DNA of 64,000 bases from NCBI GenBank assembly GCA_937139365.1, contig CAKZPT010000079.1:1-64000 (forward strand), in the 5' to 3' direction. This stretch comes from an uncultured bacterium (GTDB lineage: Bacteria; Verrucomicrobiota; Kiritimatiellia; PWTM01). This document shows, piece by piece, positions 19,481 through 29,749 of this stretch (its first letter is position 1; every line of letters starts with the position of its first letter). The notes under the pieces are model-generated. The model was not told the origin of the DNA and searched no databases. It was given only the letters and a program-made list of their open reading frames with translations. The position numbers and the translations under genes were made by a program.

Positions 19481-21861
19481 GCGAATCCTCCGCGCCAACG
19501 CGTGGTCGCCATCGTCCGAACCGCGGCCGCTGCCGTCCGCGCGGGCGCCGCGACGGTTTCCCCGTGCAACTGCTGGCCGCGGCCGCGGCGGCCTGGGTCG
19601 GCGGCTCGGCGCTGCTGTTCGGCACCTGGCCGACCGTCCACGGGCAACTGGCCATCGGCCAGCGGGCCCCAGCCACCCTCGTGGCGCTGACTGATTTTGA
19701 ATGCGCCGATCTGGCCCGCACCGAGTCGGCGCGCCAGCGGGCGGCTGATGCCGTTCCGCCGGTTTTCACGGTCAGCCTCTCGCCGTTGGTCTCGGCGGCC
19801 GGCGCGATGGTCCGCCTGGCAGGGATGCTGGCGGACCTACGCCAGCGCGACGCCCCCGCCGACGTCGTCCGGGCGGATCTCGCCCGCTCGCTGCATCTGT
19901 TGGGCGCAGATCTAACGCCTGAGGAGGCGCAGCTTCTGGTCCCCGAGCGGGAGGCCGGGGCTCCCGTCGCCGAACGCCTCACCAACGCGCTAGCCACAGT
20001 GTGGATGGCCGGCATCGTGTCCCCCGCCGATCGCGACGGGGTGATCGCCGAGCTTGCCCGCAACGGCAAGGTGGTCCTCGACGCCGGTCCCAGCGGCCCC
20101 CTGCGGATCACAGACGTCGAGTCCCTGCGGACGCCGGCAGAGGCCGCGGTGGCGTTCGCAGATCTGGTAGCCGCCTCGGAGGCCCCGCTCCGCGCCCCGC
20201 ACGAGGCATTGGTCCGCATGGGTCTGGGCTGGATGCAACCCAACCTTGCCTACTCCCCCCCGATGACGGCCGAACGGCGGCGCCAGGCGGCCGAGCGGGC
20301 GCAGGTCATTCCGATGGTTGTACGTGCGGGCACCACGTTGATCGAGGCCGGCGACGCCGCCACGGCCCAGACCGTCGAGATGCTCGCCGCGCATGAACGC
20401 CGACTCCGCGAACGGATGCGCCCCGCCGACGAGTGGCTGCAACGGCTGGGCCGATCGGCCTTTCTGGCCGTCGCCATTTTGTGCAGCTTGGCCATGTTGC
20501 CGATGCTCGACCCGACCGCGCGGCACGGCTGGAAGCCGTCGGCACTCTACGTGGTCCTGGTGCTGCTGAGCATCGCGTCGGCGCGCGCCGTTCCGGCGCT
20601 GGCCAGCGTCGGGCTGCTGCCACGTCCCTACGTGGACTTCTTTCTGCCGACTGGTTTGGGCGCGTTGCTGGCGGCGCTCCTCGGAGGCCGGCCGATGGCG
20701 ATCGCGGTCGGCGCGGGTAGCGCGCTGGCCGCCCCGCTGTTCGCCACCGACCCATTTCATAGCCTCTACCGCGGCGCCGTGGTAGCCACGGCCGCGATCC
20801 TGGCGGGGCGGCACGCGCGGCGTCGATCCCGCATCTACCGGGCCGGTGTTTGGATGGGCGCGGTCGCCGTGGCGTTCGTCGTGTTCGAGGCCCTGTTGAT
20901 CCGCAACCCCGTCCGCGTTGCCGCGGCGCAGGCCGCCTCCGTCATGGCGACGAACATTGTCGTGGCCACCGCGACGCTTGCCTTGTTGCCCCTGCTGGAG
21001 ACCGCGTTCGGGCTGACCAGCGACATCCACCTGTTGGAGTTGTCCGACCCCGCCCATCCGCTGCTCCAGCGTCTGGCGACGGAGGCCCCGGGCACCTACC
21101 ACCACAGCCTCATGGTGGCCAACCTGGCTCAGGCCGCGGCCGATGAGATCGGCGCCAACAGCCTGTTGGCGCGGGTCGGGGCGCTGTACCACGACATCGG
21201 CAAGCTCGCCAACCCCAGGTACTTCATCGAGAATGTCCCATCGGGCGCCAACCCGCATGCGGATTTGGCCCCCCACATGAGCACCCTGGTCATCCTCTCC
21301 CATGTCCGGGAGGGATTGACCCTCGCCCGCCAGTACCGCCTCCCTGCTCCGATCCGCGAGGCGATCAGCCAACACCACGGCTCCACCACCGTCTCTTTCT
21401 TCTATTCCCGCGCACTGGATGCCTATCACGCGGCCGCCCGACTCGCCCCCCTCATCGCCACCCCGCCTCAGGAGGACGAATACCGCTACCCCGGCCCCCG
21501 CCCCGCCAGCCGCGAGGTCGCCCTGATCGCACTGGCGGACTCCGTCGAGGCGGCCAGCCGCTCGCTGGCCAACCCGTCGCCTTCCCGCATCGAACGCCTG
21601 GTGAACGACCTGCTCCATCAGCGGCTGCTCGACGGCGAACTCGACGACTCGCCATTGACGTTCGTCGACCTTCGCCGGATCGCACGCGCGTTCGCCTTCA
21701 CGCTGAACAGCATGTATCACGGACGGATCGCCTATGGATCGCCCGAGGATTCGGATCGTCAACCGGTCGGCAACGCGGGTGCCCGCGGCGCCGCTTCGGC
21801 GGCTGACGGAATTTCTGATGACTCTCGCCGCGCGGCGGAGGCCGCGCAGACGATGGGATGA
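19477..21861 (+). CDS. 7TM-HD family phosphohydrolase (PgpH/YqfF-like)
   Basis: TYHHSLMVANLAQAA...LYHDIGKLANPRYF HD motif with multiple TM segments; ATGA overlap with phoH. Confidence 0.9.
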   Translation: MSESSAPTRGRHRPNRGRCRPRGRRDGFPVQLLAAAAAAWVGGSALLFGTWPTVHGQLAIGQRAPATLVALTDFECADLARTESARQRAADAVPPVFTVSLSPLVSAAGAMVRLAGMLADLRQRDAPADVVRADLARSLHLLGADLTPEEAQLLVPEREAGAPVAERLTNALATVWMAGIVSPADRDGVIAELARNGKVVLDAGPSGPLRITDVESLRTPAEAAVAFADLVAASEAPLRAPHEALVRMGLGWMQPNLAYSPPMTAERRRQAAERAQVIPMVVRAGTTLIEAGDAATAQTVEMLAAHERRLRERMRPADEWLQRLGRSAFLAVAILCSLAMLPMLDPTARHGWKPSALYVVLVLLSIASARAVPALASVGLLPRPYVDFFLPTGLGALLAALLGGRPMAIAVGAGSALAAPLFATDPFHSLYRGAVVATAAILAGRHARRRSRIYRAGVWMGAVAVAFVVFEALLIRNPVRVAAAQAASVMATNIVVATATLALLPLLETAFGLTSDIHLLELSDPAHPLLQRLATEAPGTYHHSLMVANLAQAAADEIGANSLLARVGALYHDIGKLANPRYFIENVPSGANPHADLAPHMSTLVILSHVREGLTLARQYRLPAPIREAISQHHGSTTVSFFYSRALDAYHAAARLAPLIATPPQEDEYRYPGPRPASREVALIALADSVEAASRSLANPSPSRIERLVNDLLHQRLLDGELDDSPLTFVDLRRIARAFAFTLNSMYHGRIAYGSPEDSDRQPVGNAGARGAASAADGISDDSRRAAEAAQTMG

Positions 21862-22222
21862 GGTCAGCGTCATCCTCCTCGGCCCCTCCGCCATGCGCCG
21901 CGCCCACGCCCGATGTTTCGGCTCCGAACGCGACACGGACGTCATCAGCCTTGCCTACCGGCCGTCCGTGCCCGGCGAGGGCTGGACCGGCGAGATCCTG
22001 GTCAATCCCTCGCTGGCGCTGCAGGCCGGTCCGCCGGCCGCCGCCCGGCGCGAGCTGGCCCTTTACATCGCGCACGGCTGCGATCACCTGTGCGGGGGGC
22101 GCGACGAGCGGCGCGGCGACCGGGTTCGCATGCTCCGCCGCGAGCACCGGTGGCTGGCCGCCGCCCGCCGGCGCGGCCTTTCGCCGGAGGCGTTGCCGCT
22201 TATCTCCGCCCGCCAGCGATGA
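21734..22222 (+). CDS. ybeY: Endoribonuclease YbeY (rRNA maturation factor)
   Basis: RDTDVISLAY..., GEILVNPSLA, IAHGCDHLCGGRDE; phoH-pgpH-ybeY synteny. Confidence 0.85.
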   Translation: MDRPRIRIVNRSATRVPAAPLRRLTEFLMTLAARRRPRRRWDEVSVILLGPSAMRRAHARCFGSERDTDVISLAYRPSVPGEGWTGEILVNPSLALQAGPPAAARRELALYIAHGCDHLCGGRDERRGDRVRMLRREHRWLAAARRRGLSPEALPLISARQR

Positions 22223-23202
22223 GCAACCTCGTCCGGGACACGGCCATCGCGTTGCGCTTTGCGCCCCACTCCAACTCCTCGCGGTTCGTCGTGTGGTTCG
22301 GGCGGGAGCAGGGCCGCTTCGTAACCCTGATCCGGGGCGCCCAGCGGCCAAAAAGTTTTTTTCTCGGCCAATGTGACCTCTTCGCCACCAGCGACATCGT
22401 CTTCTACCGCCATCCCCGCCACCCGGTGCACCTGGCACGGGAATGCGCGCTCGTCCGGGCGCGGCCCGTCCTGCGCCGCGACTGGCGCGCCGCCGCGGCC
22501 GCGTCGTACGCCTCCGACTTGCTGCAGCGCAGTCTCCCTCGCGAGGAGCCGCACCCCCGCCTTTATAACGTGGTCTCCGACTGGCTCGACACCCTCGGTT
22601 CGCCGCGTCCGGTGGAGCCGGATCTGTGCTGGTTCGAGCTAGCGTACCTTGCGGCGGAAGGACTGGCCCCGCGCCTCCAGGGTTGCGTCGCCTGCGGCGC
22701 GGCGCTCGACGCCGGCCGGCCCGCGCGGTTTGTCACGGGCCGGGGCGGGTTCCTCTGCGGCCGCTGCGACACCGGCCCGGCTGGCTCTCGCACATTTCGC
22801 CTCGGGCCCGCCGACCTGGCCGTCCTGCGCTCGTGGCAGGCGGCGGAACGTCCCCGCCGGCTGGACGCCTCCGGCGTTCCGCCCGAGACCGTGCGGCGGA
22901 TTGCCGATCTGCTCGGGGATTTCCTGCGGCACCACCTCAACCTCCCCTTGCCCAGCCGCGACCTTGCCTTCGAGATCATCCGGTTCCGACCCCGTCGTGC
23001 CGCGTTGTCGCCAAACGCCGGCGCGACTAAGATCGCCATGGGTGGGCGAGTGGCGGAATCGGCAGACGCGCAAGACTTAGGATCTTGTGGAGTCATCCGT
23101 GGGGGTTCGAGTCCCCCCTCGCCCACCAACCCTGTCGCGGAGAACATGCGCCCAACGGAGACCGCCGATGACCGGTACGACCCGGATCAGCCTGTCGCTT
23201 GA
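22219..23202 (+). CDS. recO: DNA repair protein RecO; the ORF runs through tRNA-Leu
   Basis: [25 protein letters not shown]..., CVACG...CGRC zinc site; no stop before 23202. Confidence 0.8.
   Translation: MSNLVRDTAIALRFAPHSNSSRFVVWFGREQGRFVTLIRGAQRPKSFFLGQCDLFATSDIVFYRHPRHPVHLARECALVRARPVLRRDWRAAAAASYASDLLQRSLPREEPHPRLYNVVSDWLDTLGSPRPVEPDLCWFELAYLAAEGLAPRLQGCVACGAALDAGRPARFVTGRGGFLCGRCDTGPAGSRTFRLGPADLAVLRSWQAAERPRRLDASGVPPETVRRIADLLGDFLRHHLNLPLPSRDLAFEIIRFRPRRAALSPNAGATKIAMGGRVAESADAQDLGSCGVIRGGSSPPSPTNPVAENMRPTETADDRYDPDQPVA
23044..23128 (+). tRNA. tRNA-Leu (anticodon UAG), CCA encoded
   Basis: Acceptor GGGCGAG/CTCGCCC, class II long variable arm, anticodon loop CTTAGGA, T arm GGGGGTTCGAGTCCCCC, 3' ACCA. 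Confidence 0.95.
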
Positions 23203-23584
23203 CCACGCCCTAGCGGCCGCGTTCGACCAGCACGTCCGACGCGAAGGCGCGCCCAGCCGTTCCAAGGCCTTCGCCGACCTGATCCGGCGACATCTGGTCG
23301 AACGCGAATGGGCGGAAGGCCGGGAAGTCGCTGGCGCCGTTACCGTCCTCTATGACCGCCACCGCAGCGACCTCGTCCGCCGGCTCAACCGGATCCAGCA
23401 CGACCACCATCGCCATATCCTCGCGGTGCAGCACTTTCACCTCGACCACCACCGATGTTTGGAGATTCTCGCTGTCCGCGGACGGCCCGAGGAAATCCGG
23501 CGGCTCGTCGAGCGGATGTCGGCGCTGAAGGGGATCAAGGCCGTATCCGTAGCCGGCGCCTCCACCGGGCGGCAGCTACCGTGA
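23168..23584 (+). CDS. nikR: NikR-like nickel-responsive ribbon-helix-helix regulator
   Basis: [19 protein letters not shown]-terminal [31 protein letters not shown] metal-site region. Confidence 0.88.
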   Translation: MTGTTRISLSLDHALAAAFDQHVRREGAPSRSKAFADLIRRHLVEREWAEGREVAGAVTVLYDRHRSDLVRRLNRIQHDHHRHILAVQHFHLDHHRCLEILAVRGRPEEIRRLVERMSALKGIKAVSVAGASTGRQLP

Positions 23585-23600
23585 CCCCGGAGGGGACGCG

Positions 23601-24908
23601 ATGGAACGCTTTTCGATGGGGATCGGCGACCGCTTCGGCCGCGAAGGCCGCGCTCAACTGGCCGCCTTCGCCGCGGCGCGAGGCGAGGGGATTGAGGCGA
23701 CCCCGGTCTGGAACAAGTCGCACCGCGAGCACCGTCTGACCGGGACGGCGCCGATTGACGTCCGTCGCGAGGCCGAAGCCGCCGTCGCCGCGCTCGGCTG
23801 GACCGGCTCGTAGCACGTGGATGTTGATCACATCTGACCCTCAAACGTCCATGCCTTCGTCGAGTGGAGCGATGTTTTCACGATCGATGTCGCCGGCGCG
23901 ATCGGCCGCGAACCGCCAGCCGGGGAGCTGGGCGCATTCGAGGAGTTCCTTCGCGCGCACCTGCCGGCGACGGTCGAGCTGCCCGACGGGACGCGCGCGC
24001 TCGACCCCGCCCGCGTGGCCGTCGCGGCGAGCGCATGTCTGGAGGCCGCCCGCGAGGCGGCCGCCACATGTGCGCTGATCCGTGAGGGGGCCGGTGACCG
24101 CGCGGTTCACATCGAGGTCTCGATGGACGAGACCGACCGCCCACAGTTGCCCGAGCACCTGTTCGTCATTCTCGCCGCGCTTGCCCGGTTCGGGGTTCCG
24201 GTTCGGACCCTGGCGCCGCGATTTCCCGGAGCGTTTCACAAGGGCGTGGACTACCAGGGGGATATCGAGGAGTTTGCCCGCCATTTCACCGCCTGCGTCC
24301 AGGTTCTCCGGACGGGCCGCGAGGTCTTCGGACTTCCGGCCGATTTGCGGTTGAGCCTCCACTCGGGCAGCGACAAATTCGCGCTTTATCCGGCCATTCG
24401 CGACATCCTGCGCCGGACCGGCGCCGGCCTCCACGTGAAGGCCGCAGGCACGACATGGCTGGAGGAATTCGCGGGGCCGGCGGCCGCCGGCGGCGGCGCG
24501 CTCGCGCTGGCCAAGGAGGTGTACCGGCAGGCCTGGCCGGCATACGAGGAACTCGTCGCGCCCTACGCCGCCGTGGTCGACATCCGCCGCGAACGGCTCC
24601 CGTCGCCGGATGAGATCCGGCGGTGGTCGGCGGCCGAATTTGTCGCCGCGGTCGTCCACGATCCCACCAACCCCGCGTTCCAGCCCGACCTTCGCCAGTT
24701 TCTGCACGTGGCGTACCCGGTGGCGGCCCGGATGAGCGCCGAGTTTCTCTCGGCCCTCGACGCGCACCGGTCGGAGATCGAGCCGCGCGTCACGTCCAAC
24801 CTGCTGGTCCGGCATTTGCGCCCCTGTTCGCCCCCGAAGCGCCGAGCGGTTCGCCCACTCTCGGTGCAAGGGGGCTGCTTGCGCAATCTGCCGCCGAGTG
24901 GAAGCTAA
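23601..24908 (+). pseudogene. uxaE: Tagaturonate/fructuronate epimerase-like protein (UxaE family) with two in-frame stops
   Basis: MERFSMGIGDRFGREG...WNKSHREH; SLHSGSDKFALYPAIRDIL; HVKAAGTTWLEE; TAG at 23811 and TGA at 23835, otherwise one continuous frame. Confidence 0.65.
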
Positions 24909-24918
24909 CTTGGCAACG

Positions 24919-24965
24919 TTCCAACCCTTGGATAGTGTGACGGTCAGGAGTTCCAATCATTGAAA
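24919..24965. repeat. Two-unit array of TTCCAA-N3-TTGGAA-like palindromes, 32-bp pitch
   Basis: TTCCAACCCTTGGAT (24919-24933) and TTCCAATCATTGAAA (24951-24965). Confidence 0.7.
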
Positions 24966-24989
24966 ACCACAGACCTCGGCCCCGCGCGG

Positions 24990-26303
24990 ATGGACCGCCG
25001 CCGTTTTCTCACGATGGGCGCCACGGCCGCCGCGGCGGGGGCGACCGGCTGCGTGACCAATCCGGTGACGGGAAAATCGGAGTTTTCCCTCATTGGCCCC
25101 GACGACGAGGTGCGGATGGATCGCACCAACGCGCCGCATCAGATTTCGGCCGATTACGGCGTGCTCCTCCATCCCGCCGTTCGGTCGTACGTCGAGTCGG
25201 TGGGGCAGAGTTTGGTCGCCGTGTGCCACCGTCCCGGCATGCCCTACTCCTTTCGTCCGGTCTACGCCTCCTACATCAACGCGTACGCGTTCCCCGGCGG
25301 CACCATCGTGGCCTCGCGGGGCATCCTGCTGGAGCTTGAAAACGAGGCCCAACTGGCCGGGCTGTTGGGCCACGAGATCGGGCACGTCTGCGCGCGCCAC
25401 ACCGCCAAACGGATGACATCGGCGATCGTGACGCAGCTGGCCGTGGCCGGCATCGCGGCGGCGATCGAGGCCAAGGGGCACGGGAACACCGCCGCCGTCG
25501 TCGCCGGCCTTGGGGCGGTGGCGGGCGGTGCGCTGCTGGCCCGCTACAGCCGCGACGACGAGCGGCAGGCCGACGCCCTCGGCATGGAGTACATGGTCAA
25601 GGCCGGCCACAACGCCGAGGGCATGGTCGGCCTGATGGACATCCTGCTGCGTCAGGAGAAGCACAAACCATCTGCGCTCGAGATGATGTTCGCCACTCAT
25701 CCGCTTAGTCGCGAGCGGCGCGACACGGCCGCGGAGCGCGCGCGCACGACGTGGGCGGCCGGCGCCGGGCTGCCGCTCGGACGGGAGCGTTTCATGGACG
25801 CGACCGCCCCTCTGCGGCCGATGAAGCCGATCGTGGCTGCGGTGCAGCGGGGCGACGAGTCCATGGCCCGCGGCAACCCCGGCGAGGCCAAGCCCGCCTA
25901 CGCCGCCGCGCTGGCCGCCGGTCCGGAGGACTACGAGGCGCTGCTGAAAATGGCCGCCTGCTGCATCGCGCTGGGCCGCCCCGGCGAAGGGCGTCCCTAC
26001 GCTCAGCGCGCCCGCGCCGCCCATCCCGACGAACCGCAGGCCCTGCACGTCCTCGGGATGATCGCCCTCTTGACGCGCCAGCCGGACCAGGCCCACGAAC
26101 ACTTCGTGGAGTACGAGCGGCGGCTGCCCGGCAACCCGGCGACGGTCTTTCTCGACGGCCTTGCGCTGGAGCGAATGGGCCGCCGGCAAGAGGCCGCGCG
26201 GCGTTATCTCGAGTTCCTCCAATCCGGCGCGCAGGGGGACGAGGCCAACCACGCGCGCCATCGGCTGATCGAGTGGGGCGTCATCCAGCCCGCCGCCAAA
26301 TGA
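24990..26303 (+). CDS. M48 family metallopeptidase with TPR-like C-terminus
   Basis: [18 protein letters not shown] HExxH motif; lipobox-like GATGC; ...[15 protein letters not shown]. Confidence 0.92.
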   Translation: MDRRRFLTMGATAAAAGATGCVTNPVTGKSEFSLIGPDDEVRMDRTNAPHQISADYGVLLHPAVRSYVESVGQSLVAVCHRPGMPYSFRPVYASYINAYAFPGGTIVASRGILLELENEAQLAGLLGHEIGHVCARHTAKRMTSAIVTQLAVAGIAAAIEAKGHGNTAAVVAGLGAVAGGALLARYSRDDERQADALGMEYMVKAGHNAEGMVGLMDILLRQEKHKPSALEMMFATHPLSRERRDTAAERARTTWAAGAGLPLGRERFMDATAPLRPMKPIVAAVQRGDESMARGNPGEAKPAYAAALAAGPEDYEALLKMAACCIALGRPGEGRPYAQRARAAHPDEPQALHVLGMIALLTRQPDQAHEHFVEYERRLPGNPATVFLDGLALERMGRRQEAARRYLEFLQSGAQGDEANHARHRLIEWGVIQPAAK

Positions 26304-26313
26304 GGTACCACGC

Positions 26314-27015
26314 ATGCCCCCCGAGCTGATCGTCGCGCTGGATCTGCCCGACCTCGCCGCGATCGGACCGCTTGTGGACCGACTTCCGGACGGGGTGCGC
26401 TGGTACAAGGTCGGCCTCGAGTTGTTCGCCGCAGCCGGCCCCGCGGCGTTGGATCCGTTGCGCGAGCGCGGCCGGCGCGTGTTTCTCGACCTCAAGCTTC
26501 ACGACATTCCGCGAACGGTCGAACGGGCGGTCCGGTCTGCAGCGGGCCACGGAGTCGGGCTGCTGACCCTACATGCCTCGGGCGGCCCGGCCATGATCGC
26601 CGCGGCCGCGCGGGCCGCCCGCGAACTCGGTCCCGAGCGACCGCGCATCGTCGCCGTGACGGTGTTGACCAGCCTCGATGCGGCCGACCTGGCGCGCATC
26701 GGCGTCGCTCGGCCGCCCGCGGACCAGGCCGAGGAACTGGCGGCGATGGCCGTGGAGGCCGGCGCGGACGGTGTCGTCTGTTCGGCGCTCGAGGCCGCGC
26801 GCCTGCGGGCACGGCTGGGGCCGTCGGCCCTCCTGATCACTCCGGGGATCCGCCTGCCATGCGGAGAGGCGGGCGATCAGAAGCGCGTGGCCACCCCGGC
26901 GGCAGCGGCCCGGGCGGGCGCCGACTTCGTCGTCGTTGGCCGGCCGATCCTCGACGCGCCCGACCCGGCCGCCGCGGCGACCGCGGTCCTTGCCGAGCTG
27001 CGGGCGACGGGATGA
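26314..27015 (+). CDS. pyrF: Orotidine 5'-phosphate decarboxylase
   Basis: [10 protein letters not shown]..., [22 protein letters not shown]...QKRVATP. Confidence 0.95.
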   Translation: MPPELIVALDLPDLAAIGPLVDRLPDGVRWYKVGLELFAAAGPAALDPLRERGRRVFLDLKLHDIPRTVERAVRSAAGHGVGLLTLHASGGPAMIAAAARAARELGPERPRIVAVTVLTSLDAADLARIGVARPPADQAEELAAMAVEAGADGVVCSALEAARLRARLGPSALLITPGIRLPCGEAGDQKRVATPAAAARAGADFVVVGRPILDAPDPAAAATAVLAELRATG

Positions 27016-27040
27016 GCCCGCCCCGCAGCCCGCCGGCGCC

Positions 27041-28525
27041 ATGACCGCAGCGTTCTGGTTCGAGCTGGGCACGGTGGCCCATTTCCTGGCCGCGGCGGCC
27101 GCCTCGATCCACGCGATCCGGCTCAAGCGAGAGGCCAGCTCGGCGCTGCTGTGGCTGTTCCTCATCTGGTCCTTTCCCTTCGCGGGCGCGGCGGTGTACG
27201 TCGTGTTCGGGATCGACCGCATTGCCGACCACGCCATGCGCCGCGCGGCCGCGCACGGCGCCTTTTGTGGCGAGCGGGGCGCGCGCGCCGAGGACCCGCT
27301 CGCGATGGCCTACTGGCGACGCGTCCGCGAGGAACAGGCCATAGCGCCGAGCTCGGAGGAGGCCGCGGCGCTCCACCGTGCCATGGATGCCCTGCTTCCG
27401 GACTTTCCCCTCCTTGGCGGCAACCGGATCGACCTTTTGGTCACCGGCGAGGAGGCCTACCCCCGAATGTTGGACGCCATCCGCGCGGCGCGGCACCACG
27501 TCCACCTCCAGACCTTCATTCTCGCCAACGATCCGGTCGGGCGGCGGTTCATGGATCTGCTGGTCGACAAGGCCTCCGAGGGCGTCGAGGTGCGGCTCCT
27601 GTACGACCGGTTTGGCTCCACGCCCGCGATCGTCACCGGCTTCCTCCGGCGCTACCGCGGACGCCATCCGAACTTGCGGCTCGCCGGATGGACCCTGGCC
27701 CAACCGCTCCGACGGCAGTTTCAGGTGAACCTGCGCAACCACCGCAAGATCCTCGTCGTGGATGGGCGCATCGCGTTCACCGGGGGCCTCAATCTCTCCG
27801 GGGTCAACGCGACGGCCGACGGCCGCCCGCCCGACCGCGATGTTCACTTCGAGGTCCGCGGCCCGGCCGTGCACGAGCTGCAGTTCTCGTTTTTGAGCGA
27901 CTGGCATTTTATGACGGCCGAACCGGTGGACCGCCTTCTCCGGGCCGAACTGTTTCCCTCGCTGGTGCCGGAGGGCAGCACGCCACTCCGGATCGTCAAC
28001 GGCGGACCGACGCTCGATGGCGAGGTGATGTCCGACGTCGTGTTCCTACTGCTCGCCGCCGCCCGTCGGCGGATCGTGCTGGTAACCCCCTATTTCGTGC
28101 CGCCGCCGGACATTCTTCGCGGCCTGCGCGCCGCCTCGCTCCGCGGCGTCGATGTCCGGTTGCTGGTGCCCCAGGTCAACAACCACGTCTACGCCGGCTT
28201 GGCGGGCCGGTCGTACTACGGCGCCGTCCTCGCCGCGGGCGGTCGTATTTTCGAGCGAGCCCCGCCGTTCATGCACACCAAGGCGCTGTTGATCGACGAC
28301 GGCGTCGCCATGGTCGGCACTGCCAATCTCGATTCGCGCAGCCTGCGGCTGAACTACGAGACGAATCTCGTGGCGATGGACGCCCGCTTCACGTCGCGGC
28401 TGGACGCGGCGATCGGAGAGGAATTCCGGCGCGCACACGAGATCCGGCCGGCGGACTGGGCGGCCCGTCCGGCGCGCCACCAGCTCCTGGAGCGAGCTTG
28501 CGCGCTGCTTTCGCCGATTCTCTAG
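27041..28525 (+). CDS. cls: Cardiolipin synthase (phospholipase D family)
   Basis: NHRKILVVDGRIAFTGGLN and MHTKALLIDDGVAMVGTANLDSRSL HKD motifs. Confidence 0.93.
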   Translation: MTAAFWFELGTVAHFLAAAAASIHAIRLKREASSALLWLFLIWSFPFAGAAVYVVFGIDRIADHAMRRAAAHGAFCGERGARAEDPLAMAYWRRVREEQAIAPSSEEAAALHRAMDALLPDFPLLGGNRIDLLVTGEEAYPRMLDAIRAARHHVHLQTFILANDPVGRRFMDLLVDKASEGVEVRLLYDRFGSTPAIVTGFLRRYRGRHPNLRLAGWTLAQPLRRQFQVNLRNHRKILVVDGRIAFTGGLNLSGVNATADGRPPDRDVHFEVRGPAVHELQFSFLSDWHFMTAEPVDRLLRAELFPSLVPEGSTPLRIVNGGPTLDGEVMSDVVFLLLAAARRRIVLVTPYFVPPPDILRGLRAASLRGVDVRLLVPQVNNHVYAGLAGRSYYGAVLAAGGRIFERAPPFMHTKALLIDDGVAMVGTANLDSRSLRLNYETNLVAMDARFTSRLDAAIGEEFRRAHEIRPADWAARPARHQLLERACALLSPIL

Positions 28526-28620
28526 CGCGAGCAGGCCGCCGCACTCGCCAGATGGGCGCCGATGCCCGGGCGTTCCGCGCCTGCGCCCCTGCCGGGGCCG
28601 GGGCGAAGCGGCCGGGGCGA

Positions 28621-29739
28621 TCAGAGCGGCGACATGGGGGCCAGCGGCTCGAACGACGTTCGCTCGTCGAACCGGCGGCTACGGCGGGCTCGAAGCACCG
28701 CATCCTCCGGCGGCGCCTCGAGGAAGAGCGCGTCGGCGTCGGGAAACTCCCGCTCCAGCCAGCGCAATCCCTCGTCGGGGCCGAGGATCAGGAGCACGGT
28801 GGACAACCCGTCGGCGGTGACGCAGTCGTCGGCGATCACCGTGACGCTCATTCCCGCACGTGGGACCGCACGGCCGGTCCGGCCGTCAAAGACGTGGGTG
28901 ACCGGCCGGCCCGCGGCATCCCGCCGCTGGCGCCGGTAGCCGCCCGAGGTGGCCACGGCCAGGTCGGACACCTGCAGCACGCCGGCCAGCCGCTCGCCGG
29001 GCAGGGTCTCGGCGCGCGGCTGGTCGATGCCGATGCGCCACCGCCGGCCCGCGGCGTTGCGCCCAGCCGCGTACAACTCGCCGCCGACCTCGACCATGAA
29101 ATCCCGTGCGCCGAGGGCGCGCAGCCGCGCGGCGATCCGGTCCACGGTCCATCCCTGCGCAACGGCGTTCAGGTCCAGCTCCATCCCCTCGCGGCGCTTG
29201 ATCATCGCCGGCGGCGGTCCCTCGTCGAGAATCCAGTCGCGCCATCCGACCGCCTCGAGGGCACGCGAGAGTTCGACGTCGTCGGGAGGGCGCGCGGGCG
29301 TGTCGGGTCCGAATCCCCAACGGCGCAAAACGGTCCCCAGGGTAGGGTCGAAGGCCCCGCTCGTGCGGGCGGCGAGATCCCGGGCCAGCGTCGCCACACG
29401 GTGGAAGCCGGGCGAGCTTTCGAATCGTTCCCCGGCCGGGGTGCGGTTGAACCGGGCGATTTCGCTGTTGGTGTTCCATAGCGAAAACGCGCCGTCCGCC
29501 TCCGCAAGGGCTTGGTGAACGCCCTCCTCCACGGCTCCGCCGGCGACGCGGGGCGGCACCCGAACCCGCACGTGGTACCACGTGCCCTGAGCCTCGCCGC
29601 TCCACTCCGCCATCCCGCCGGTGGGGGCGTGCCGGCGAAGGGACCACACGGTCGCGCCGAGCACGGTGGACGCCACCAGGAGCGTGCGCCAGAGGTCGAA
29701 TCGGCGCGGCTGGACAAGGCGCGGGCGGGCGTCGGGCAT
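28621..29739 (-). CDS. apbE: FAD:protein FMN transferase ApbE
   Basis: DLNAVAQGWTVDRIA, VEVGGELYAAG, THVFDGRTGRAV; directly downstream of nqrF. Confidence 0.92.
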   Translation of the reverse strand: MPDARPRLVQPRRFDLWRTLLVASTVLGATVWSLRRHAPTGGMAEWSGEAQGTWYHVRVRVPPRVAGGAVEEGVHQALAEADGAFSLWNTNSEIARFNRTPAGERFESSPGFHRVATLARDLAARTSGAFDPTLGTVLRRWGFGPDTPARPPDDVELSRALEAVGWRDWILDEGPPPAMIKRREGMELDLNAVAQGWTVDRIAARLRALGARDFMVEVGGELYAAGRNAAGRRWRIGIDQPRAETLPGERLAGVLQVSDLAVATSGGYRRQRRDAAGRPVTHVFDGRTGRAVPRAGMSVTVIADDCVTADGLSTVLLILGPDEGLRWLEREFPDADALFLEAPPEDAVLRARRSRRFDERTSFEPLAPMSPL

Positions 29740-29749
29740 CCGGACCGCC

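Noticed and set aside
27151-29481. 776-aa plus ORF
   Set aside because: Out-of-frame with cls and antisense to apbE; Arg/Pro/Ala-rich noise.
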